Below are positions 1 to 11,300 of a stretch of DNA of 64,000 bases, in pieces. The translations under genes were made by a program, and so were the position numbers. Position 1 is the first letter of the stretch. Each line of letters opens with the position of its first letter. Location of the stretch: the NCBI GenBank assembly GCA_025024175.1, contig QCXZ01000041.1:42217786-42281785 (forward strand), read 5' to 3'. Source of the DNA: Rhyzopertha dominica. Taxonomy: Eukaryota; Arthropoda; Insecta; Coleoptera; Bostrichidae. The notes beneath the pieces are model-generated. The model worked only from the letters and a program-made list of their open reading frames with translations, did not search any database and was not told the origin of the DNA.

Positions 1-2120
1 AAAATTACGAAAAAGAGATTAATTTTGGAGATGTATCTAATTAACAAACACTAATATCATTAATAAAAAGCGAGACACAAAAACTTAGTAATATTTACAC
101 ATACTTACTTTTGGAAGGGATTTTGAATAATTAACTGTGTATAAAATACTAGAAAATATTGCTGTGATGGAAAACTGTGACTTTTGATGCTGACATATTG
201 ACACCGTCTATATTTCGTTTTTCTGTTGTGTGCATTTTAATGTTTTACAATTACTTTATCTATTCCTTGTTAATACGATTTACTGAAACACAGGATGAAA
301 AAGAAATTACATGGTATATTGGAAAAATAATTCACAACATAAGACTCTTTAAAATTAATCTCACTTTATGTAAGATTAATGTAAAACCTTTTATTGTAAT
401 AAAGTGCTTAGTCCATTGTAAATTTATTGTAGAAGCCCTGATGTTGTATTAAATAAAAGACGAAAGCTTGGCACTGAAAGAAGAGTTTACATAATTTATT
501 AAATCAAAAGGCCAAATACCCCCTATTTCTGAAACTTGAACATTCAATTTTATTTCCCCTATACTATATAATTAGAAACATGTTATTTATCCACGTCCCA
601 CAACATACAGACAAAATAAGAACAAAAGGACAGAAAATCAAGCAACTTTAAATAAACGAGTATGCGGTTTATTTAGGCAATTCACATAATTAACCCTTAT
701 TAAAAGTAAAATATTGCAAGCGCCATTCATGATACGATAGTAATTTGCTGAGTATTTCGAGGATCCTTCACATACGCCATTTTAAATTCATTTAAAGCTA
801 AGGTACAGCAAAGTACATGAGTGAGTGTTTGTGAGTAAAGAAAACCAACAAAAGATATATGCAGAATATGCCAAACGGTGAATTGGCTCACATACATACA
901 TACCCTTATAAAAATATGAATATAGATGAGATAAATTATTTTTAAACACAGGACTTTTACGGTAACAACATCCAAGAAATGTATCTCTGAAAATATCTAC
1001 AAGTAGACTACGATACAACGGCTCTGTTCGGTTTAAGATTGTAGAATTTCTTATAGCTCTCTGTGGGATACATACATGAAAGGCATATTTACAGTAAATC
1101 TGAAGTGGCATTTACCCAAGCTTTACAACTGGTTTGTCACAAGTGTTAAGATGTACTAAGCCTTAATTTTTACTTCAAACATTTTCAAGATTCGTTTTAC
1201 AACACACATGATTGAACTGTGATATGTTCATAACATTTTCTCAAAAGTTTTTAACTTTTTCCGCCAATACGTTCTTGATATGACTTAATTACTGCAAAAC
1301 TGAGTTCCAAAAAGGTTGCAAATTAAATCAGTGACATCCATTATACTTACAGCCTCAAAATTTTGTGATGTAATACAAATTGAAAAGCTTTCTTGATGTC
1401 AACATGGGAAATACAAAATTTTTGCTTATTTTTGCAAATACTATTTTTATGCTTTCATAATACTTGTAGTCATAGTCAAGTACACGTATCTATGTGCATT
1501 GCTGTAATGTTGTATTCTTTATGTATGAGGTGACATATTTTCAACCATTGCTCATACAGGAAGTGCAAATTTGGACTCAGTCTACTTGGGATAGTTTTTT
1601 TGTGTTTAACTTGAGCTTATGACCAATTTTGAATCTACATGCCTCAAATGTCAGTTTTATGACTCCATCCCTATTAAAAAAGCTTTTATGCGTTACTAAA
1701 ATACTTTTGCGCTTTGTAAACATGTAATGTTTATTTTGATATTTTGACTTCAAGGGTATGCACTTGATTTTGTTGAAATTTTTTAAATGTTATTTGTAAA
1801 TACAAAGAGTGTATTCCGAATGACGAATTTCTTAAAACCACCTTTGCAAACCCAATTTCCCAAAGTCTTTCCTCTCATTGTGAAAAACCAGTTGTTCATT
1901 CTCGCTTGAGTGTAACTTGGTACTATTACTCTAACAAACAAATCAGTGTTGACCCTGACTATTGCTCTGCAACTGATGGCGAAAAGTGAAAATTTCAGGA
2001 GACAAATTACAATAGGTACTATTAATAAGCAGTCTTACTGGCGATACCCTTATGTACACAGTTATTGTTCAGGAAACGTTGGTGCTTAGCAATATGCTAG
2101 AAACAAATATACATCAAATC
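1..2120. other. 3' flank of Fe65, no gene recognised
   Basis: AT-rich DNA with only short, unrecognisable open frames on both strands and many short A/T runs. No domain, splice-consistent exon or RNA gene was seen. Confidence 0.5.
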
Positions 2121-2122
2121 TA

Positions 2123-2295
2123 CAGGGTGTCATGGATGAAACTTATCAAATTTAAAATTCTATTAACGACTTTGAAAGAAGAATGAAAAACCTTTAAGTT
2201 AATATTCAAAAGATATAAAAAGTTAAAGCAATATTTCTATTTATTTTATTAATCGTTAAATTATAAATTTGATGAGTGAGCCCTGGAACACCCTG
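2123..2295. mobile_element. 173-bp Tc1/mariner-type MITE
   Basis: The two ends are inverted copies beginning CAGGGTGT, with a further matching block ATCAAATTTA slightly inside. The element is flanked by TA on both sides (2121-2122 and 2296-2297), the target duplication of Tc1/mariner transposases. It has no coding capacity. Confidence 0.75.
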
Positions 2296-2297
2296 TA

Positions 2298-2930
2298 CAA
2301 AATCTCCTAGAACTAAACGGATGCCCCCAGGGGCGTGACAAGCACACAGAAAACAAGTTTCGCCCGAACGAAACCGAAAATACTCTGCGACACTCACACG
2401 GTAGGTAAAGAAATATCGACTACTTCCTGTCGCTTTCTAAAAGTTAACAAACTTTACAACAGCGCTTAACTCTACCAAAAAACTATATTTAGCATTTTCG
2501 ATAAAAGAAATACCTTTCCTAGTTTTCTAATTCAGAAAAAGAGCAGTGTTTTGTTTGCTTGTGTATGATAAACCTTCTTTAGCAATTATTATTCATTTAA
2601 CTAGAGGACTCCCAACGTGCAAGCTGTATTCGCCTGGTGTCGAGTGTCGGAGAGAGTAGAGATCGTAGGTTGCTTGAGGGCAGACTGTTGCTGATGTATC
2701 GAAAAGTCAGTGGAGACTGTAAGTGTCTGTGTCGGATCACTTCACGCTCTGCTGGGAGAAGCCATACATCCTAAACAGAAAGGGGTTATAAGACATTTTG
2801 TTAAAAAACAAAGGAAGAGTAGTTTTATCACAATACACCATTTCATCTTATTCTATGAATAGTCATCAGAATGTCTATAAAGGATAAATGATTCTACTGG
2901 CACTATGTGGGCAACCTCACGGAATCTGAA
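2298..2930. other. Unassigned, moderately GC-rich stretch
   Basis: Parts (2300-2400 and 2620-2770) are richer in CpG than the surroundings and give a short minus-strand frame, but no domain or splice pattern supports a gene. It could be an undetected repeat or a 3' regulatory sequence. Confidence 0.3.
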
Positions 2931-2935
2931 ATCTG

Positions 2936-3905
2936 GTGCAAAAATAACACTATTTTACAGTATAACTTCTTTTGAAATAATGCCCGCCTACTGAGATATT
3001 GACTCAAACAATGGGGAAGAAAAAAGGTTTTTCTAAAATATTTCTTAGACCGATTTATATAATTTTATCAAATTTGGCTATTATTCTTTGAAACGGAATC
3101 CGTTAAAATGATGCTCACATTTTTTTAATGAATGTTTTGGGGAGGCCGGGAGGGGGAACCTCCCCACATTTTAAGCTTTAACTTTAAGATGGTTAGGTAT
3201 TTTTTTTTAAATAAGTACATGTTTATTTAATCTTTGGTCCTTGTAAAAAAAGCTATCTGTTCATTCGGCTAAAATTGACCCTTTCCGAAAAAATTGCAGT
3301 TGAGTGTTATGATTCACATTTTCACTGCTTAACTCAATAATTTTTTTTATCATACTGGACAAGATAAATAATAAAACTTTGTTTGAAGTCACTAACACAT
3401 TGACATTTTGACAATACTTTACATTATTTGTTGTAAAAAACCTAAAATAATAATGGAATATTCCATTACTATCATTTCAGAATTTTTACAAATCTTTTGT
3501 CATAATATCAATATAACAGTGACATCCAACACTATTTTATTATTTATAACGGCCAATCTGATACAAAAAAGAAGTGAAAGTATAAACTCAACATGTAACT
3601 GCAATATTCTCGTAAAATTTTAGCCATATGAACAAAGAGTACCTTTTATGTTGGTAAGGGATAAAATGTGGTGGCTTGCCTCTCCCTCCCCCCAAAACAT
3701 TTATTTAAAAATGTGCACACCATTATAATGGCTTCCACTTCAAATTACAATAGCCAAAATTTGATGAAATTATATAAACTGGTCTAAGAGATATTTTTGA
3801 AAAACTGTTTTTCTTCCTCCATGTTTAACAGTCAATATCTTAGTAGGCAGGTCTTATTTAAAAAAGTTATACTGTCAAATAGTGTTATTTACCAAATTTT
3901 AACTT
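2936..3905. repeat. Fold-back (inverted duplication) of about 970 bp
   Basis: The left arm (from about 2936) and right arm (to about 3905) are diverged inverted copies over essentially their whole length. Examples are ggcta at 3076-3080 against 3751-3755, attgcagt at 3293-3300 against 3598-3605, and the G-rich block at 3136-3175 against the C-rich block at 3660-3705. The apex is an 18-bp perfect palindrome at 3451-3468, so there is almost no loop. The left arm carries about 70 extra bases relative to the right. Confidence 0.8.
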
Positions 3906-4425
3906 TTTTTCACATGTGATGGTGTTAAAAGAAAACTTAAATTTGGTCAGATATTTATAGCTACAATTTTTCTACTAAGTAATTTGGGAAACCATAATTA
4001 TAAGCAATTTGGAGAAATACATCAAGTTCTTTTTTGAAGGCATTTAAAGAAAGGTGAATTTTAAAAAGTCTGTTAAAAAGAAAATTAAAAACAGCTATTT
4101 TAATAAATCTAAAAATGAAACTTTATTATAAACATTTGTTTAATAACTAAAATTTATAGAATTATGCAACGAGTCTATAGATGTAAGAAAATTAATTAGA
4201 TTTTGTTGATTTCCTGAGAAAAGACAAATCTACATAATGGTACCAAAAAATAACATGAGGTGAGAAGACAGGGTTTTTGAACATTTCTTTTTCTAAATTA
4301 TTCATGAAAATTTCTGCTTAAAGTGGACTAAGGGAAGAACCCGTAGCTAAACCTGACTTTAAAGGTCAAAAATATAAGTTTTTTTCTACCACCATCACAT
4401 GTGATAGAAAGGTTAAAATTTGGTA
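3895..4425. repeat. Outer inverted copies of a TCACATGTGA-containing motif
   Basis: The sequence at the outer edge of the fold-back (3895-3935: accaaattttaac, then cacatgtgatggt) recurs in inverse orientation at 4388-4425 (accatcacatgtgat, then gttaaaatttggt). This links the fold-back to the Penelope-like fragment that follows. Confidence 0.6.
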
Positions 4426-5000
4426 CCCCCTTAGGTTTATTGGTCAAGTCTCAATTTACCTTTCTAAATTATTTTCATCTAATGACATAAATATTGCCTT
4501 TTCTACTGTAGGTCATTCAGATGTGTATAGCTTTGCATGTAACGACTGTAATTCTGTTTATATTGGTCAAACGAGAAGGTCCTTTCTTATTAAAAAAATG
4601 ACCATATAAAACGATTTAATAAGTATAAAAACAAAGACATTGTAACTTCAAACTCTTTGTTTGCGAATCAGTTATTACTTCCACTTTGAACAATTTGAAA
4701 GGTTTACATTTTTGTAAGAAATCATCAAAATTAAACTATTAAGAAATTTTAGACATACATATACAAAAGTTTAAACAACCAAAATTGGATAATTCTAAAT
4801 GATTCTTATAATTTCAATTGTCTCATTCTTGATTTTTTATTTGACCACTAATTTTTATGTTGCTGATTTGATAGTTGCTTTCCATTTTTAGTCAAAATTG
4901 CCTGTTTAGATTTTTAGGTTCATTTTATTAATTTGAAAACGTCATTCCTCCTGTAATTTGGTACTGATGATGGCTTATTAGCCGAAAGCGCTATACCTGT
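4380..5000 (+). mobile_element. Penelope-like element, 3' fragment (GIY-YIG endonuclease remnant)
   Basis: A broken frame at about 4519-4600 reads CNDCNSVYIGQTRRSF, the N-terminal GIY-YIG motif (C-x2-C, then YIGQT) of the endonuclease at the C-terminus of Penelope-like polyproteins. Stops and frameshifts follow. The tail contains a hammerhead-like motif (4960-4997) expected in Penelope terminal repeats. The element is 5' truncated and inactive. Confidence 0.72.
4960..4997 (+). ncRNA. Hammerhead-ribozyme-like motif in the Penelope 3' end
   Basis: Core CTGATGA (4964-4970), stem II GGCT/AGCC (4972-4975 with 4980-4983), then GAAA (4984-4987). The self-complementary AGCGCT (4987-4992) can serve as a very short stem III, typical of dimer-acting Penelope hammerheads. 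GGTA (4960-4963) pairs with TACC (4994-4997) as stem I, placing the predicted cut after A4993. One unpaired U (4971) between the core and stem II deviates from the consensus. Activity is inferred. Confidence 0.5.
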
Positions 5001-5007
5001 TAATAAA

Positions 5008-5105
5008 TATTGTGGATTAAACATGGCGATGCTTGGCGATGCTTGGTAACAAGAATTAATTCAAGAAATCAATGTAGAGTAATATGGATCAGTTTTGAAA
5101 ATTCA
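5008..5105 (+). repeat. Dispersed repeat, copy A
   Basis: Shares tattgtggattaaac, caagaattaattcaagaaa and atggatcagttttgaaaa with 46948-47030, and the last block with 61856-61892. It follows directly on the Penelope tail, so it may be its terminal repeat. Confidence 0.75.
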
Positions 5106-5110
5106 AAATA

Positions 5111-5116
5111 TTTATT
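5111..5116 (-). promoter_or_regulatory. Candidate poly(A) signal AATAAA for Fe65
   Basis: AATAAA lies on the minus strand 73 nt past the Fe65 stop codon. It directly abuts a dispersed repeat (5008-5105) that continues into a Penelope-like 3' end. No stronger signal was seen closer, but in AT-rich DNA such hexamers arise by chance, and a longer 3' UTR is possible. Confidence 0.4.
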
Positions 5117-5188
5117 ATATAGGATAGAATAAAAAAATTCTGCAAAAAATGAAATCTGAAGTCTTACCCGCAGAGACTCCATCTCATC

Positions 5189-5338
5189 TCAGGATTCTGT
5201 ACTCTTGCTCTTCCGCCCCGTAAGTGAACCTACGATCGATTTCAGTGCAGCTCCGAAGCTTTTACCCGGCGTGTGTAGATTAGACTGGCTTCTCCCAAGG
5301 CCCTGGGGGTGGGCATCCAAGCATTTTTGATATCGTAG
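5189..5338 (-). CDS. Fe65: Fe65 exon 10 (residues 577-625, stop codon)
   Basis: Acceptor tttttcttcctag after a 58-bp intron. It encodes LRYQKCLDAHPQG, the invariant end of the PTB2 helix, followed by GLGRSQSNLHTPGKSFGAAL and a basic Ser/Lys tail ending KSTES; stop TGA is at 5191-5189. A gtaaga motif at 5167-5162, 21 bases past the stop, could act as a donor inside the 3' UTR. Confidence 0.96.
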   Translation of the reverse strand, partial: LRYQKCLDAHPQGLGRSQSNLHTPGKSFGAALKSIVGSLTGRKSKSTES

Positions 5339-8300
5339 CTAGGAAGAAAAATACATTCCTAGATGTACAGTCCCCAAATGCCTTTTGTTAACTTACCTTG
5401 CAAGCTGCCTCTATAGTTTTGCACAACGCACCCGAAGACGGCTCACAGTGAAAGATGTGGGCCATGAACGTGTCCTGGGCTGTGTGCATTATGAATGCAC
5501 ATTGTTTTACGTTCTTGCCAATGCCCAAGAAGGACAAGTAACGTACCCTGCATTCCGCAATTAATTTGTCATCCTGTAAACAGAAAATGCATGAATTTAA
5601 CTTTCATTCATCTTGCATTAAATGGTGAGAATAATTTTAGTTAACAAGACAGGCATACAGTTAAGTGACTCCATGTTTTTTGTTTAAGTTTTAAGCTGTG
5701 CCTCTCACTCAAAAAAACAATAAGCTGACCCAAGGAACAAACAACAAACTATTTACTTGAAAACACACTTCATCGATATTAATATCATAAGGTGCTAAAA
5801 TATAATGGCTTTGAGTACACCTAAATATAGTGGTTAGTTTTCTGTAGGAATTGTTTGTTTACTGCTTTTGTTGTTTATTAAACTTCACTTTATTTGTGCT
5901 TAGTTATCTTTTACAAGCAAATATTCTGACAGAACTGCTGAACATATCTTCATTTTTTTGATTTACTGATCAATGCATATCAATGTTTCTGAGTTATCAA
6001 AAGTATGTTGTGATATATATATGATTTTTTCTTGCTGGTATTTCTCCAAACATTTAATAACAGTTATTTTTATTTTACCAATGCTTCGGTGGATTATTTC
6101 TACCTTTTTCAAGTTTTATTTTTTATATTACACAAATCTAAAATTACAAAATATAGGTATATCTTTGATAATTAAAACATTGTAAAAATGATGTCATATC
6201 ACTTTACACTACCATACCTATTACAGAAATAGAACCTCGAATAAACAAAAATTTAAATAAAATCGAAGANTTTACAATTCCAAAAGATGAATTAATTAAA
6301 ACACTAAAGCAACATAACTTATCATCATCATGTTAGAAGACTGTTGAGCTTAAAATTTAATAATGGATATCGTTTAGTCCAAAAGAGAATAATTTTTTCT
6401 TTGGCACAAACATGAATAAATTAGGCTTTGGTTTGCCACTTTGCCCCTGTTGCCCACCCAAGTAACCAAACTGTTTTGCTGGACTGCAAATTTCTTCTAC
6501 TCCATGAAAAAAAAACACAATGTCAAAAGATTAGTATTAATAGTAGTTAAATATGAAAAGTTTGGCAAGTGTGAGTTTTATAAAACTTAATAGTTTTGTA
6601 TAATTGCTGAAACTCATGATTTTTCTTCTTAGTGCAAAAAGTGGTTTTTATGTATACATTTTTAAGATTTGATAAAGGTTTAGGTATAAAAAATAACAAA
6701 AGAAATAAATATCATCATTATACGTTGTTGTCCTTTTTCATAATTCAGTGAAATTATTCAGACCTATACAAGGTGTTTCATTATTGCAGTACTTTAATCA
6801 AAATTTTGTTGCAAATGTCAACCTATGGACATTTATCCATATTTTGTTTACCCTACTAAATAATGCTACACAATCACCTTTTGCTTGTAGTATTTAGTTG
6901 AATAATTGCAAGGCTATTCAAACTTCTATGATAATAATTCTGGACGGTTTCATGGTACTGAATGGAATATACTGAAGTAACACATTAAGCACATTTTTAG
7001 CTATTATAGCTGTTGAAGTAAAGAGATGATTTAAATCGCTAATAATCAAGTTGCATTCAAAGGTTTATTGTATCATTGGCAACAATGACTGAAAACAAAA
7101 TCAGCCATTTTTATTGTCATTTTAGCGAGCCATAAAAGATAAGAGTCTTAATTATGACAAACTTTGGCGAAGTCATGGCACATATTGATATTCCTGCAAA
7201 TATACTTGCAACTGCTTGCACTGTAAGATTTGGATTTGCTTTCTTCAGTTTTGAGTGGTGACATTGAGAACAGTTTCAAGGAGCTGGAGAAATGGTAATA
7301 CTATATTATTTTATGAAACTCTCAAATCAATAATCCTTGTCATCTTTGTGGCTTAAATATTTTATCTTACTAACTCGTTTGGAGCTGAAGAAAAGAGCTG
7401 AAATCGACAATTAGTATCTAGGGTATTTTGATAGGTAACTAACATATTAAATATTGTAACTAATGTATTATGTGTTACAAAAAGCGATTTCCATTTGTAC
7501 AGCGGTTACAAGTTTCTGACAGCGGTTGATAAATTTCTGACAGCGGTTACTCGTCTCCCTTTAAACCGTGACGTCATTTGATTTACAAATGGAAAGCATC
7601 GGTTATAATAAAAAGTAAAGGAAAAGTGAGGTTATTGCTTACATATCCAACGGATGGGAAGTATTGTATAGCGAAAACAATTTTCAAAATTTTTAATTTG
7701 TTCAATTGTTTTAAAATACATGTCTAGGTATATTACCTTTATCACGGTACACTTATTGGTCATAATACGTTCTTGCGCACAAGACAGATGGAAAGGGAAG
7801 AAATTGCTTTTTCATTCTAATATGTATATTCCGTTCCGGAGTCGTGTTCTCTCGCATTTCTACCAAAAAACGCTGCATTTGTTTGCAAGGATATTTTACA
7901 AGACAGTTGGAATAGGAGATCGCTTTCTCGTTCTAATACATCGTGTTCCGCAGTCGTCACACAGCGCAGCTTGGAAACTTGGAATCTACTCATATGCTTT
8001 ACAGAAAATGGAGATGTGTTAAATACCTACTAGTCAGTAGTCATTTAGTTTGCGTGTTTTGTAATCAAAAACTCCTTCACCATCGTCACAGCATAGGGAA
8101 ACCAGCAGGCGCACTCCGCCCAAAATCGTAAAACGCTCGAATCTGTCAGTGTCAGATTTTTCAAATTATTATTGGAGTAGAATGATCAAGAAATGCGATA
8201 GAGAAATAAAAAAAGGATAGATACACTAACCGCTGGTTGGAACCGATCTCCGAGGCCGGTTACAGAATTTAAGTAACCGGGTTAGTCCGATGACGTCATG

Positions 8301-11300
8301 GTTTGAACCAGCGCTAAATGGAAAATGAGCGGTTACTCCAGCGGTTGAACCAAAAGGCGAACCGCTACAAATGGAAATCGCTTTAAGTTATAGTGAAGTT
8401 GTTGTAATGTTATGATATTAATGATTATCAATAAAGATTCAACTTAAAGGAACCCTAATTTTCAATGGTATGATAAAATATTTAATAAATTATATGGCCT
8501 AGGTATATGAATCCATGTTAAAAGAAATAGAATATTTATAATATTTATTATGTAAAGAAATTCAAGGGACTTTTAGACAGTTTGGCCACATCTAGTTAAA
8601 AAAAAAACATAATATCTAGAACAATTCAAAGCTTTGTACGCTCGGCTTCAAAACTGATGCAACATCTGCATATAAACAGCAGGCTAAAATATTACAAGAT
8701 CAATACTATACATATTCCTAAAAGAAAAACTGCTAGCTAGCTAGCTAACTTACTAAGGAAAATTTAAAATTACTGACCATTTCACCAATTTTGCAATTGC
8801 CTGTATATAAAGATTTGAGTTAATGCATGAAGTAAGTGATAACTTACACCTGGATGTTGTATGGTAATCATAGACGGCGCTACAGCGACATTCACTGACT
8901 GCCATTGGTCCTGAGGCACCGAAGTCACCATTCTATCAATGGCATCATTGAGAACCTCCATGCCGGTTGCCTGCATCACCTGCATAGACCCTAAATACTG
9001 TGCTCTAAGTACCTTTTTTGGTTCCTCCATTGGAGTAGGAAAAGATTGTGCTGCAAATAAAATCATACAAGTAAGAACAAATCAATCAGATTAAATGCAA
9101 CTTTTTGGGAACTTCTGATATTCCAAAAAGGAAATTTTGGTAGATCATGCAGAAACATTACATCAACTGTTTGTATACTACGATAAAATCGAATGTTATT
9201 TAAATTGAATCTTTGGTTTTTGAAATTAATCTCTTGATTTAGGAATCAACAAGACTTACAGACTAGAGTTTGTCCATTCCTATTGGACCTTCTGTGTTCC
9301 GTGGGCAGGTTTGTCGGACGTACAGCCAAGCCCCTGCCGTTGATATCTATCGGTTTGGCCAGGTTTTGCTGAAGGCTTCTTTCTATCATGATCTTCTTGC
9401 ATATGTCCCTCAACGTGTTGGCTATTGTGCGAGCAGGCATGTCACAACGAAATACGTGACACATGTGCTTGCGGGTGCTGCGGTCACGGGCAACATACGC
9501 AAAATCCCTGTAGAGCAAATGCCATCAATGATGGTTTTCATGTTCGGAAGTTGGAAAGAGTAACACATTGAGGCATGCTGTGAGCACACAATGGAAGATC
9601 GTTCTGGATGATGATATACTTAGATGTAATTGTAATATGCAGGGCTTTCCAAAAACTCAAATGACAAATTCAAGTACATTTTCCTGACATCAAAATAAGA
9701 CAAAAGTATGCATGAATTTAAAAATGCCTGGTTACTAATAAATATAAAAAAACCACATAATTATTAAAAGTTTAAAGCAAACAGTTATGCATGCAAGACT
9801 TGCAGGTAGATAAATTATTTGTGATAAACACAATGTAGTAAATGACGGTAAAATGATAAGCTCATATTCCTTAGAGCAAAAAAAAAGAATATAGAAATTG
9901 ATTGTCTATTTGCATTCTCTGTAAAGTTTCAAGTTTGATGAAAGGGCAGATAAAGAATTATCAAGAATTTATGTTAAAATGCCAAAACAAAGATCAGAAT
10001 ATGAAGAAGAAGGCACATGAAAGTACTTTTCTTCCAATACCTCCACCAATATTTTTTTAAAGGTCACACTTATTTACATTGCTAAAAAATTTAAATTAAA
10101 CATCTGGATCAGGTTAGCCAAACAAATTTATCAAATAAAAATGTGTGCATAATTAGATCCAACTATAGCACTATTTATTTAAAAAATGCTCCAACAACAC
10201 CTTAGTTCAAACAAATTGCATTTACAGAGAAAAAAAAGGGTTATTCAAACATCTACGGGTGGTAATGACTAAGGGGCATATAATAAACGGAAAAACAAAA
10301 AAGCATCAGCAGGTGTGTGGGGGTTAATTTGGAGGGGTTCAAAAAGATACAAAAATCGCATTCTTGCAATTTTCGGCAAAAGTTGACATCAAAAGAAAAG
10401 TATCCAATACAAAAAAATCGACTTTTTTTTGTCTTCTATTTTTCATTTCTACAAAAATAATCCAATTTAGATTAGAAAAATCAAGCTGTTTCCAACATAT
10501 TCATGTTTCCTGGACCAAAACACTATTTTTCCAAAGAAAAGAATTATCATACAGAGTACTGCCACAATGCTTACAGTAGTCTTTTAAGTTAAAAATTCAA
10601 AGCATTTGGACAGACCAATACTGGAACTAAAACTATAAAAATAAATAAAGAAAACCTGTAAACTTAAAATGAGTCTTCTCCCAGAAAAAAAAATAGTGGG
10701 ATAAAACATTTGCTGTAATAAGAGGTGGGCAAGTTTTACGACATTTTTATTTTATTTTCCTTTTTTTTCTAACAATACCCTCACAGTTCTCAATATCAAT
10801 ACTGTTATTTATGTACTCACCTGAATATATAAAATAGAAAATTTTATGGAATCAAAATGGTATTCTATATCCCAGACAAAAAATATTTTATTTTCATGAA
10901 AAACAAACATGGGCATAAGACATAGAGCAAAATTTTTTTTTCAAAATCTCCCACATTCTTTAATCCAAAATACCCTTCTAGACCCTTCATAGCATCTCTG
11001 ACTATCATAAAGGAACTATTCCCAGACATGTTTCTATAAACTTTTTTTATATTTTGATGTTAGGAATATGCACGCAAATTTTTGACAATAAAGCTCTCAC
11101 AATATTGCTGACAAGTGTGTAGTAAGAAAGTACAGAAAACAAACCACCATAACAGATCTAAAAAACAATTCAATATCAATTTTTGAAATGCCGGTTATTA
11201 CTAATATTACCAATTCTTAAGTGTAAAATATTGCACAAGCAGTTTCTGTACAAAAACAGAATATTCATGAACAATTAAGTAATAAGAACCCAGAAGAAAT

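Noticed and set aside
2840..2880. Hammerhead-like CTGATGA with a small hairpin on the minus strand
   Set aside because: The GAAA is not adjacent to the hairpin and no stem III or stem I can be formed.
9270..9563. 97-codon + strand open frame
   Set aside because: Antisense shadow of Fe65 exon 7.
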